NCBI GenBank assembly: GCA_003255065.1
Contig: QAOA01000393.1
Location: 1,493,493 to 1,557,492 of the forward strand
DNA: 64,000 nucleotides
From: Cercis canadensis
Lineage: Eukaryota; Streptophyta; Magnoliopsida; Fabales; Fabaceae
Reading direction: 5' to 3'
Part shown: positions 36,123 through 47,686 of the stretch, piece by piece
How the letters are laid out: the number at the start of each line of letters is the position of its first letter
Position numbering within the stretch: position 1 is the first letter of the stretch
Notes under the pieces: model-generated
Told to the model about the DNA's origin: nothing
The model's database searches: none
The model's input: the letters and a program-made list of their open reading frames with translations, nothing else
Position numbers and translations under genes: made by a program

Positions 36123-37996
36123 ATGGACAATGGTTTCTCCCTCTTTGGGTCAAAAGCAGCCTCAAGTATAAGGCACAGGTCCAGAAATCAAGCTTCACAT
36201 TCAGGTATTCACTGTGAATTTACGTTGGTAAAGTAATCAGACATTCTTTAATTCAGGCAGATTCTCTTTTTATAGACAACTGTTTTTTCATGTTATTGAT
36301 TATTGGCGAAGAAGTTGTTGACTTACATTTTTATTGACAAGGGATGATAGATAGGTCTCTATTCAATTTCTAACTCTAGTCATGTTTACCTGAAGAAAAA
36401 ATCTGAGCTTTTTATAGAGGTTGCAAGTATCTATGTGACTTTGAACTTCATGATATGGTGTTGGAAAACTAATATATTAGTCCTTTTAATTTGATGCTTA
36501 TAGACTTTACTCTTTTTCTTTTTTATTTTAGGCAAAACTATGGCTGTGACTTTGGATTCTGCTGAGGAAGTAGTGAGAAAGAAGAAACCACTCAAAGAGA
36601 GACGGGTTGTCGTTACGGGGTTGGGTATAGTAACCCCAGTTGGTCATGATCCAGATGTCTTCTATAGTAATCTTCTTCAAGGCGTCAGTGGAATGGGCCA
36701 GATAGAGAGTTTTGACTCTTCTGATTTTCCAACGGTAAGTCTGCATCGGCTCTGGTTCATTGTAGTAGCTAATAGTAACACTGTGTTGACTGTAGTACTA
36801 TTCTTTTAAATCAGAGATCAAGTCATTCTCATCAGATGGATGGGTCTCACCTAAACTTTGTAAAAGAGCAGATAAATTCACCCTTTACTTGCTCACAGCT
36901 GGTAAGAAAGCATTGGCAGATGGCGGCATCACAGAAGTTGCTGCAGAGTTTGACGAGAGCAGTGGAGTTATAATTGGCTCAGCACTAGGAGGTATGCCTG
37001 TAAGCTGAAACGTTTCTCATGGATTTGCGACAAACGAGCATTTGCTATCATCTATCTCTAAGAAGATCTCGTGGTATATGATTGGATGGCTAGAAGCCTA
37101 TGACATGACACTTCCTCTATGCTGCTTTTGCATTCACTTGGATGCATAAATTTGCATATCTATGCCATTTTCATGTTCTTCCATCTCTTAAACTTTTGTA
37201 TTATATTTCTGTCAGGTCATTACTGATGCTATAGAATCATCCAGGGTTTCAAAGAAGGTTAATCCCTTTTGTATACCTTCCGCAACAACTAACATAGGTT
37301 TTGCTCTACTAGCAATGGATTTGGTAAGCACCAGAAGAAACTTTAGGATAGATTAGTGGAAATCAGTGTGGATTTATTAGTATTCCAATTGCAGGGTTGG
37401 AGAGGCCCCAACTATTCGATCTCTACAGCTTGTGCTACAAGTAACTTTTGCATACTGAGTGCAGCAAACCATATAATTAAAGGTGAAACTGTGAGTGCTT
37501 TGTGTCAAGCAGATATCAGATAGTATTTGCACAAAACTGGAGCTTTTCAGATTATTATATCAAACACTGAAATGAAATTCAAATGCTCTTGTAAATCTTG
37601 TGCAATTGCAGGACATGATTCTCTGTGGTGGACCTGATGCAGCAATTATCCCCATTGGTATATGTTGAGCTTCTGTGATATTAGATGCGTGTGCTTAACT
37701 TGTACCATTTCTGATTGATCAAATTATCACCTTTAATTGAAAATGGGAACTGCAGCTTGGGAGGTTTTGTGGCATGCAGAGTTCTTTCGAAAAGGAACAG
37801 TGAACCAACCAAGGATTCACGTCCATGGGATAATGTCCTAAATTCCCCTTTCTGGTTTTTTATTTTTTATTTTTTTTCTGCTCTCCAACCCCCCAGAGAA
37901 AAGAAATCATCAGAAGTCATGTCCAACCTCTTGATTTCACAGTTTCATGGTTTTGGGGGACACAACTTATTCATCTTGTTTGCACCTTACAAGTAA
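36123..37996 (+). pseudogene. Decayed 3-oxoacyl-ACP synthase II (KASII / FAB1-type) copy
   Basis: Intact KASII elongates palmitoyl-ACP in plastids. Exon-like pieces: about 36123-36204 (remnant of the transit-peptide exon, FGSKAASS...ASHSG), 36532-36734 (RRVVVTGLGIVTPVGHDPDV), about 36814-36999 (IKSFSSDGWVSPKL, LTAGKKALADGGIT), 37216-37323, 37395-37490 (GPNYSISTACATSN, with the active-site Cys), 37613-37657 (MILCGGPDAAIIPI), 37756-37834 (LGGFVACRVLSKRN through RPWDN) and 37943-37996 (GFGGHN...FAPYK, stop). Decay is clear. The conserved RIAG after DFPT is lost. A base is missing at the 37755/37756 acceptor, shifting the frame. About 160 residues between RPWDN and GFGGHN are absent, including both catalytic histidines. 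Most of the transit peptide is gone. It cannot encode an active ketoacyl synthase. Introns persist, so it arose from a genomic duplicate, not retroposition. Confidence 0.88.
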
Positions 37997-38839
37997 ATCT
38001 GATGCGTGACAACAACCATAGGGTCGGACGACCAGTGAATGCATTGTGAATGTCATTATTATAAACTAATAAATAAAACAAATAATGTTTTATTAGAGTA
38101 TTCCTTGTATGATAACACGACGTAATTTAAATCTTTATTTCATGTTCAAATCAAGGTTAGTTCTCTTTATCCTACATGATATATGTGTGGCTCTCTATCA
38201 AAATTATCTTTTCTCCCTTTTTTCGAGGTTAATACGACCATATGAGGTTACATATTTCCCACCTCACCGGTCTCCAATCCAATAAGATTTCAATTCAATA
38301 TTATAACCTCTCATCAACGTTGAAGACATGAGACTTAAACCCTAAATCCTAAACTATTCAACATAGTATGTCATAATGTTAGTAGAGAGGAAGAAGCTAT
38401 AGTAGTAGAAATTATTAGTAGCTATCAGTCAGCAAACCACAAACTCATGATACTGCCCATATAAATTGCATATCTACTTCAGCTGAAATTCACACCAAGA
38501 AAATAAAATCAAAGATGTTGTATATATTTGCCTCATTAACGCGATAATCCTGAAAACAAATTGGGGAGTAAGTAAACACATGTAGTAATGCCTATATGCG
38601 TCCCTAAGGACATCAAGTTTTCTCATATCTTGGCTCCTTAATCTTAAAGGTAAAAGATCTACGTTCCAGAAAGCCTGATACAGCCATGCTCAGATGTAAC
38701 GAAAGACTATCCTTTTTAAAACCAAAGTTGTCCACAAAATGCAGACATGATCAGTGCTAGTCTGGATAATCATGTGAGAAAAGCAAGAAGCCAAAGCAGC
38801 ACAAGCCTGGATTAAAATGTCGTATACTCAGATGCTGGA
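37997..38839. other. Intergenic region between the KASII remnant and SEC22
   Basis: The right part is the 3'UTR of SEC22 (minus strand). The remainder is AT-rich, with no coding signal or recognisable repeat. Confidence 0.5.
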
Positions 38840-41512
38840 TCACCAAAGCTTAGTTTTGACCCAGAAGAGTACGAAGACAACTCCCAAAACGATAGCTACA
38901 GGAGCCCACTTCCGAATCAAAGCCTACAATTAATACTCAAATTTTAATTATACATTCACAATACTAAATATATAATTAAAATAAAAAAATTGGCCATAAG
39001 CTTAAAAAAAAGATTGTTCCTTCCTAATACATGGCAGGGTTGAATCGGCTCCATGGAGATATTATTGAACAATAATAGAAGGCCAACAAACTTTATATGA
39101 AAGACAATATACTCCGGAAATCAATGGACCTTTGCAGAGGCAGTAAGCAAGATATAGGGGTTTGACCATAAAAAATCAATTAGTACAATAGCAAATTCCT
39201 CAACAAAAGTCTAGCAACTAAAAATAGACCTAACTTCTAGCAACCTCAGATTACTTATCATGTTAACCTATTCGCTATTTTCAGGCATAGGCAACCCATA
39301 TTCATTAAGTTCTATAAACAAAGGCATCATAAATTGATATAATGTCATGGCCATTTGATGATGGCCTATCTGGTTAAAATTCTATCTGATGACCAAAAGC
39401 TATAAACAGGACACATATAAACTGTGACCGGCACATATGAGGTGTTAATACATGAAAGAACTGTGAGCATAAAACAATTCAAACTAACAAGCACAATGAC
39501 ATATATACAAGAAGACAACTTCTCATCTTCATAATTTTGCTAGCATAGGTTCAATAAAAGAGGAAAGAAAAAAAATAAAAGGGAAGGCTCATGTTACAAA
39601 ACCTAATGGTGGTACTTAGGTAAAATGCACAATATTATAAATTGTGTAATTTACACATGTTCTCAGAAAATCTCTCAGCATTGCATCATTTGCATGCTTG
39701 AATATGGTCTTAGCACAAAACCAATTACAACTACAGCAAAATTGTTTCAGAGAGGTCACAACTCAATTGGCATGCATCATCAGTCACATAATAATAAATA
39801 AATAAAAAACACTAGATTGCCGAGATGATAATCGTTAGATGTCATGTTGGTGATGCAGTAAATTGCAAAAACTGACCTGTCGATTCAAATCTTTTGCCTT
39901 ATCGGCATATATTCGAGATTCTGATGTTAAGCGACTAGACATTTGACTGACCTCTGCAAGTTGAAATTTGAATCAAATGTAAAACGTGAAGTACATACTC
40001 TACAAGGAGCCAAAACAGAATGCATACATACACTAGTAGAAAAAGATACTACATGAAAAGAAAGGGAAAAAGGAGGAATGCAAACAACTGCAGTGGAAGT
40101 GTCCATGGTAGAGGGCTCAATTTTCATATTCTATACAAAATAGTGGGGCCTGTAACTTTAATTTTGGATGGATGCTGCAGTCAGCAGGAAAAATGCTACA
40201 ACAAAAAATCAATTAGAAAATAGAAGGACTGTCTTACGGTCCAACTGTTCACCAACACCAAGAACTTCCTGCACATTTCGAGTCATTATCTGGTGGACTT
40301 CATAGAGTTCATCATTCAACTTCGCAATATTGCGCTGAGTATGGGTATCCTGGTACAGCTTCTTTGTTTTCTGTATAAATGTGTCTTTTAAACATTAAAA
40401 GAAGAAAAGGAAAAGTTAAGCACCAGAGGGGCAAATAATACTTTAAACAGTACATGACAGAATATAATGCATGCATAAAGAGAGAGTACAAAAAGTAACA
40501 TTTACCAAACTTAATGAAGGCATAAGGCCTGGCAGCAGTTTCAATTTGAGACCCATTAACACGCTCAAACTCATTCCTAAGCTCCTCAAGATATTGAAAG
40601 GCCAGTTTCTTAGGATAAGCACGGTCACACATTGTCAAATAACAGACACGTCCTTCAATAATATAACTGAACCTCTGTCAAGGTCACTCTAGGCTATGAG
40701 CACTTCCAAATAAAGTTAATGCAAAAAAGAAAAAAAAGAATGTAACTAATTTAAAACAAAATAAATATAACAAATGAATAACAGTTGAATACAAGGAAAT
40801 GACTGAAGTTTGTTTAACCATCTAGGTCGAGGGGAATCAATGATCAATGATGGTATCCCTTTTTGCCCATGCATATCATATGCAAAAGCATCAACTAAAT
40901 TGTGATCCAACAGAAAAAGGAGATACTAATCTACTAAAAAGAAGAAAATGGACAGTAACCTCTTCTAATGTTCAAAATCAAAAGATTTGAAGCTATAAAT
41001 TATAAGGAATGAAAGAAACATGTAAGAGTCTGGGGACAGGAGACCCAGCATTAACTTTAAGGTAACAAGGCATAAGGTTAATACAGCATGTTAGAGAACC
41101 AACCCATATGTGCAAGCAAACTATAGACATTTCTGCATATTCTCATAAATTTTCTACTACTCAAGCTTGTACCGGGACTACTGTCAGTGAAACACTTAAG
41201 AGTATGATATTACCCTCAGCCACTAAATGGACTTTACTATGTAAAAGGGGAACCAGTAGAATAACCAACCAATTAATAAACTACCACCAGAAAACAATTA
41301 TGGAATATATGGGCACAAGGATACTGGAAAACATAAGGGCCAGTTTCAATTGACATCCTTGATGCCTCATTCTGTCCCCTTGAGAGATTCTTAAACAAAG
41401 CCTTAACTTGCTGTTTGTAAAATTCAGCATCTTTAAGATCACGACCATCATCCAGTCCCTCTGCTAGTGGAAGACCATCAGTAACCCGAGCAATCATAGT
41501 CAACTTAACCAT
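38840..41512 (-). CDS. SEC22: Vesicle-trafficking R-SNARE SEC22
   Basis: SEC22 is a longin-type SNARE acting in ER-Golgi transport. Exons (gene order): 41325-41512, 40506-40666, 40238-40384, 39877-39953, 38840-38923; they total 657 bases and encode 218 aa, the usual plant length. The start at 41512 gives MVKLTMIARVTDGLPLAEGL, the family N-terminus; a frame with extra upstream residues is not needed. A longin domain (about residues 1-120) is followed by the SNARE helix (about 130-190, VQEVLGVGEQLDQVSQMSSR). The C-terminal membrane anchor is RKWAPVAIVLGVVFVLFWVK. The SNARE zero-layer position reads Val (GVGE) where animal and yeast proteins have Arg (RGE/RGD). The first intron has a U12-type donor GTATCCTT and a CCTTGAC branch-site-like element. 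An acceptor at 41572/41573 suggests a spliced 5'UTR, with a distal exon perhaps near 42.6-42.8 kb. Confidence 0.95.
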
Positions 41513-44022
41513 CTTTTCTAGTTCGCAACTTCCCTCTTTGAATTTCAAACTTCGCAACTAAACCAGAATTCACTGCAACACCAGTCCAAAGAAAGTGACA
41601 AGCCAAACTTAGTCAGAATCAGGACTCGTAGCAAAACTAAAAACACAAGACACAGAAATACATTTCCTTTCCCTTTTTTGTATAATTAACTAAAGATACT
41701 AATATACTAACCAATTAAGCAAATAAGCCCTTGTTTACTGGCACCTAAGGAATGAAAAAATAACCATGGAAATGAAGTGTTCCTGACTAATTTGATTAAA
41801 AGAAATGCTTAAGTCAAGTGTCTGGTTTCTTTGTTATAAACCCAAAAAAAAGGAAAAAGCAGCCTGTTCCTTTATGGAGCTAAGAAGAAAATGCATTCAT
41901 CAAATTGGCGGCAAACCAATTTTCACATATTATTTACATTACAGTACAATAATTTTAGAAACAAAAACTTTTCCATTTCATCTACATGAACAATAATAAA
42001 CTGCAATTCGAACTAATATCACCCTAAGCATACTCATTTGACCAAGTTTGCGGTCCCTATCAGGGGTATTTCACATCAAGAAACACATATTTTGTTTCAG
42101 GCATGTATTTTCAGGGACTGGGCACCAAATGCAAAAAAAAATGATAGTCTAGACTACCTAGACCCACTAATTTCCAAGATAAAATTCATACCAGAAATCA
42201 TACTTAGATTATATAAGCAAATCCGCCAATACCAGGTTATAGCATGTAGAATTTGCTTACTTGATGTGAAAGATCTGACGAATCGTGATAAAAATGGCAG
42301 GCAAACGAAGATGGAAAAGACATTTTAAACAGAGTTTTGGAACTAGGACGAAGTTAAGCTATTCAGATCTTGTACGTTTAAATCATCAAATTAAGAGAGC
42401 TGGGGTCCTTTGGATGAAAGATAAACACGGATGGTTTTGAATACATAAACCAAATTTTTACCTCCCCTTTCACATTTCTTCAAAACAATTAAAAGTCCCC
42501 AATTTCTTCAAGTTCTTGCATTTCCCCAAACAATTAGACAGAAAAGATTGAAGAATTGCATGAAAGCAAAAAAGAATACGCCTTTATCAAGGGTTGGAGT
42601 TAACTGAGAGGAAAACGAAGACAGATGAAGCAGATAAAGAGTGAGATGATGAAAGAGAGGAGAGGGGTATAACCTAAGAAATGAGAAAGAATGACGATGA
42701 AACGGTGGCGGGAGCTGCCGCACAGTTACCGGCGTGGGTGGTCGCGGCAACAAGTCCAGCCGATCGATGAATTGCCTGCCACAATGAACCGAACAATGAG
42801 GGCTGATGTTATGAGTCAAGGGAAGATCTTCTCGGTTTGAAGAAAATGATGAACAAAATTACGAAAGTGCCACAAGCGTTTTGAGGGAAACAGTAGAGGC
42901 CCAAATGAGACTTGGAAGGAGATCTAACAAGTTTAATGTTTTTCTTTTTTTTTTTCGTTTTTAATAATAAGGGAATGGCCAAAAATATCATCAAGGACAT
43001 AAGTGCACATGGAAGGAGGAGTAGGGAATTATCAGTTTTAGTCTCACAGAGCCCTGAAATTGAAGAAACGTACCTAACAATAAATTTCTATAATCTCAAA
43101 CTTAAATTATTGAGTAAAAATTCTGAATTTCTCACAATTAAAATAAAATATGTTTTTAACAAAAAAAAAACACGTAAAACCATAATACTAAATCATTGAA
43201 ATAAAAATTGAAAACTAAACTTCTATATTCAATCACATTTCACTTGTATCACTATAATTAATTTTTTTATTGGACCACTTACTCCTTACATATGGTTTGA
43301 TGATCATAAACATGTATGCAATATCTCATTCGATGAGTTTTTCTTTTGGCTATGGCCAAATAAATATCCCATTTTATTATAATATAGAAAAAAAATACTA
43401 GCTAACAAGTCTTTGTTGGAACATAATAAGGAGAAATGAAAATGAAGAGAAAAATATAAAATTACATATTCACAAAATTTTAATGGGATGATATTTAAAA
43501 AAGCATTGTTATATAATTTAAAACAGTCTAAACTTGTTTTCTAAATCTTTTCACACTCTCTCTATTTAAAAAAAAAAAAAAATCAATTTTAATAAAATAA
43601 AGATTAACCATTTTCCTTAATAAAGCCTTTCTTTGCATCAACGTGGCGGTCTCGAGTTAAGGAATCAATTTTCGATTAGGAAAAGTTTCCACACAAAAGA
43701 AGAGTCTCTCTTCGACGCCCAAAGGATTCCAATTTCCAAGGCTCAATTAAGCTCCTTCTACTCCCAACCGCTTCCACTGCTAAAATGGAGTAACCCCAAA
43801 GCTTCCTTTGCCTTATATCATCAATTCTCTTCAGTTTCGCATTTCCCATTTCCTTCTGCTTCCTCGCTTTCTCTTCTCTGTTTTCTTCAACCCCATTGGC
43901 ATAGTTGCCTTCTTTAATCACCTGCTTCGATACTCCTCCTATTACGACCTCATATACGCGACCCTGTTCGATTGCGCCCCAATTTCCCGCTAAATCTATC
44001 AGCTGCTTCGAACCCCAGGGCA
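41513..44022. other. Divergent upstream region of SEC22 and the AlkB-like gene
   Basis: The left part (to about 42.83 kb) probably holds the SEC22 5'UTR, its intron and a distal noncoding exon, read on the minus strand. The middle (42.9-43.6 kb) is very AT-rich with A/T runs. The right part is the promoter and 5'UTR of the AlkB-like gene. A 137-codon open frame at 43676-44089 on the minus strand is antisense to this leader and has no protein-family features. Confidence 0.5.
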
Positions 44023-46205
44023 ATGAATCGTGGCCGAGCTCGTATTGCACACACCCGAGGCCGTTCGTCTCCAATGCGATGGTCTCCACGTCATAATGAT
44101 CAATTCAAGCATCCTCACAGTCATAGCCCGGTAATTGATCCTTCTTATTGTTTCCTTTTGATTACTTTTTGTGCTTGCATCAAAGATGAGATTCAATGAA
44201 GTTAGAGATATACAATTGATGTCCTCCTGTATTGGGTATTAGAGTGATGGCTATGTGCTGTGTCACAATTTTTCAAAATTTGATGGATAGAAATGCAGTA
44301 ATTTAAACCAATAATGTGTCCGAGATCAAGGAAAGGAATTCATAGTTATTTCATGTTCTTTAGGCAATTGTTTCTATTTGCTTGTGTCAAGAAAATTTTC
44401 TTTCTTAAAGTAACAACAATTTCATTCCAATTGATTGGTACAATTTCATACTATGTTGAACTGTACTCCCTCATTAATCAATATGACCTGTATATTGACC
44501 ATAAAACACCACAGGAAGTGATATAAAATTTAAATACTAAAATATCAAATATTGATCCATGCACAGGATGTTGGAGATGGACAATCTGCTACCAGTTCAT
44601 GGCGAGTAAAGGATGCAAGGAAAAGTTCACAGCACACATCAGGAGGTGGTTCTTCACAGAACACTGGTACTCAACTTGCATCAAGTAATAATAACCGGGA
44701 GTCATATGAGTATGAGAGAGGAAATGGATGTTCCAAGATGGAAGAATGTCATCTGGAGCAGAATTCACCTGATGCTTTAGGTAGTTGTTTAGGAGAGAAG
44801 AACCACAAAGTTGCTTCAGAATCGGTTTTTGAGAAGGATGTGCCTTCATCATCTGCTTATTCTGGCTCTGGAGACTCCAATGAGAAAACTGCTACAAATT
44901 TTGGAACACTGCATTCTGATGTCTCTAACAAGTTAAATATTTCTGAACCGCAGAGTGAGACTGAACTAACTTTGAAGCCTGCTGATGCAGATGCACTCTC
45001 CACAAGCAAGAATCCCAAGAATACAAGTGGCCTTAAAATGCAGAATTTGGATCAGCCGGTATCTGCTGATCACTTTGATATTTGCCCACCTAAAGAATCT
45101 GGAATTGTTATTTTGAAACCACCATTACTTCTAAAGAATAGAGAAAGGCGGAATGAAAGCAAACGGAACATGAACCCAATCAATGGAATTGTATATAGGC
45201 CTGGAATGGTCCTCTTGAAGGGTTACATTTTGTTAAATGATCAGGTGTGACATTGTACTCAATTACTTTCTTAGTTGTTTCATTTATTGGTCTTGTTATT
45301 CTTGAATATTTTGCTCACTGATCTTGAGGCATATTTTATTGGAGTCATTGGTTGTTATTTTTAGTTTTCATTCTCTTAATAGAATGAAGAGTATTTTTGT
45401 GTATATTAACGTTGACTTATTTCTTTTATATCCTTGTATGCACCTAGGTCAAGATAGTGAAAAGATGCCGGGACTTGGGGCTTGGTTCTGGAGGATTCTA
45501 CCAGCCTGGTTATCGTGATGGGGCAAAACTGCATTTGAAGATGATGTGCATGGGTAAAAATTGGGATCCTCAGACAAGTGAATATGGTGACCACCGGCTA
45601 TTTGATGGAGCAAAGCCACCCAACATTCCTGATGAATTTCATCAGTTCGTTGAAAAAGCAATAAGGCATTCCCATGCCCTCATCAAACAAGAATCTAAAA
45701 CAGGAAACCCAGAGAAGATACTTCCATGGATGTCACCAAACATATGTCTTGTAAATTTTTACTCGCAAAACGGGAAACTAGGTCTTCATCAGGTATGTAG
45801 TAAGGCTTTTGGGTGGTCAGTTTAATTTTGTTAAGAACAAGAAGGAAGTAAAAAGGGTAGACGAGTTAAACTTATTACTCAGTTGAATTTGGATGTGTTT
45901 TTCATTATATTTCATGACTCTCATTGCAGGACCGGGATGAAAGTCAAGAAAGTCTTCGTCAAGGTTTTCCAGTGGTTTCCTTTTCCATTGGAGACAAAGC
46001 AGACTTTTTGTATGGCGATGAGAGGGACGTTGACAAGGCACAAAAAGTTGAACTAGAATCGGGAGATGTGTTGATCTTTGGTGGCAAATCTAGACATATA
46101 TTTCATGGTGTGACTGCTATTCACACAAACACTGCTCCCAAGCTTTTGTTGGACGAAACAAACCTACGCCCTGGTCGACTGAATCTTACTTTTAGACAGT
46201 ATTAG
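44023..46205 (+). CDS. AlkB-like 2-oxoglutarate/Fe(II)-dependent dioxygenase (ALKBH1-type)
   Basis: The product is predicted to demethylate nucleic acids oxidatively with Fe(II) and 2-oxoglutarate. Exons: 44023-44130, 44567-45244, 45448-45792, 45930-46205; total 1407 bases, 468 aa. Residues 1 to about 220 are low-complexity: an Arg-rich start (MNRGRARIAHTRGRSSPMRW), then a Ser/Asn-rich region with no domain. The catalytic domain starts near NGIVYRPGMVLLKGYI (about 240). Iron ligands are the HQD motif (His376, Asp378; split by the last intron between Gln and Asp) and His436 in SRHIFHGV. The 2-oxoglutarate-binding arginines are in RPGRLNLTFRQY at the extreme C-terminus (Arg460 and Arg466). All expected catalytic residues are present. 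Substrate (N6-methyladenine, N1-methyladenine or other) cannot be told from sequence. The Arabidopsis counterparts recalled are At3g14140/At3g14160. Confidence 0.92.
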
Positions 46206-46994
46206 AAGCCTTGGTCATATTTCAAATATTTCAGTTTGTTGTAAAATTACGTAGTCTGTAAGCTATCTTGGGAAGCAGCTGTTCTATGTATATGCTATAT
46301 TCTGTGAGGTCTACTGACGACTGAAGCGTATCGCATGGTAATCTTAATCCTTTTGTAGGATTTTTTGGGTTCTGATATCGAACTTCCAATCTGTAGATAA
46401 CTTGAAAGATGATCAATCTATATTTTGAGCCCTTCTATTTTCGTTATTCTTCAGTCTAATTTTGAATATCCTTCTTTCTTCCCCAATTCTCACTCTTCTG
46501 AAAGAAAAGACGATTCCTTGTAGCTCGAATTAACAGCTGGTATTTTGATTGATGTAAGGATTATAATAGTGACAAATAAATATCATATTATCTGAGTTCA
46601 TTAAGAGTCTAAGACAGTAGCTATCTTGGAATAGGACAATGTCATGATTTTATTTGTTCAGTAAAATCTAGTTGAAGGTTTCAAGTATAGAACCACTTTA
46701 AATAACTTCAAGGCATTGGTAGATGGTCTGCCATACTTTGAGATGGCTATTTTTTGTTGCCAGCATTTGGTAGACCTCACTTGTCCTGCAACCCAGCGCC
46801 TCGGACACTCCACGAAACTCTTATTTGGCTGCCAAACTTCAACTGAACTGAAACCAAAATTCTGTTGCCAAATCATGACATTATGTTAATGGTTATTTTA
46901 TAAGCAAAAAAAAAAAAAAGATCAACCACCCTCGTCGCTACCAAAATGGTTACCAACCAATACATGTCAGCATGTGAACCTTAGAATTACGTGT

Positions 46995-47092
46995 TACTAT
47001 ATATAATCTCCCACATAATTAACTTTGTGTATCCCATTATTCTGCAATCTTCTCGTGCTAAAAGTGTACCCTCTGAGCCACTATTTATAGAG
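46995..47092 (+). promoter_or_regulatory. TATA-like elements upstream of MIR164
   Basis: Two TATA-like sequences precede the hairpin: ACTATATATAATCTC (around 46996-47010) and CTATTTATAGAG (47081-47092). Either could direct a primary transcript starting 60-130 bases upstream of the miRNA arm. This is inference from position and consensus only. Confidence 0.35.
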
Positions 47093-47155
47093 CTAAACAA
47101 TGAAGGGCTCAACCAACGTTACTAATCTTTCAATCACCAGAAAAAAGGTAATGGG

Positions 47156-47245
47156 GGAGGCTATCCATGTTGGAGAAGCAGGGCACATGCTTGGTCTATC
47201 TAAGATTTGAGCATGTGCCCTCTCTCTCCATCTTGGATCCTCTCC
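47156..47245 (+). ncRNA. MIR164: MIR164 microRNA precursor hairpin
   Basis: The 21-base stretch at 47171-47191 begins TGGAGAAGCAGGGCAC and ends ATGCT. It is identical to the miR164 family over its first 16 bases and carries the A-U variant near the 3' end (ATGCT in place of GTGCA). A complementary arm lies at 47210-47230 (AGCATGTGCCCT...CTCTCCA) and pairs with it except for three central mismatches. The loop is about 18 bases, and the lower stem continues outward (GGAGG.CTATCCATGT with TCTTGGATCC.TCTCC). Size, 5'-arm position and mismatch pattern fit a plant miRNA precursor. In plants miR164 represses NAC genes of the CUC1/CUC2/NAC1 group and so shapes organ boundaries, leaf margins and lateral roots. 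Confidence 0.9.
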
Positions 47246-47686
47246 CTTAGTTACTGTTAGATGTTGAAAAAATCTGCATATCTCAATCTTTCGGCCACAA
47301 GGTAGGTTCCTTTCAACTGAACCAAACGTTGTTTTAGGATTTTTACACTTTTAGCATGTTTGACGGATTGGAACAGTTAAAGAAAGCAAAAGACATATAT
47401 GCACTTAGTCAACAGTAACATTATGTTATCAAACTGTTTTGCTTGCCTAGCTGCACTTGCATTGTGCAAGGGTATCAATCAGAAAATCATATGATAGCTA
47501 AACTTTGTATAAACGTGAACCTTCAACTGTTTTCTTATTATTCTTCAATATAAATAATGTTATTTGTCACATTACATTTTCAAAAGAGATAGGCAGAGTT
47601 CCATTCACAATATTACAATAATTTAAGTTATTGGTAGTAGGGGAAGAAAAAAATATATAGTTTTGAAGCAATTCATTGGTCTAGAG

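Larger units (their letters stand above)
46206..47686. other. Intergenic region holding MIR164
   Basis: This lies between the AlkB-like gene (+) and the DUF936 gene (-). It contains the 3'UTRs of both and one microRNA hairpin at 47156-47245. I see no protein-coding signal. Confidence 0.6.

Noticed and set aside
41513-41557. Upstream in-frame extension of SEC22 (15 extra residues)
   Set aside because: Family proteins begin at MVKLT, the longin domain starts there, and the upstream part fits a 5'UTR with its own splice acceptor at 41572/41573.
43676-44089. 137-codon minus-strand frame near the AlkB-like start
   Set aside because: It is antisense to the leader and first exon of the AlkB-like gene, with no conserved motif or splice context.
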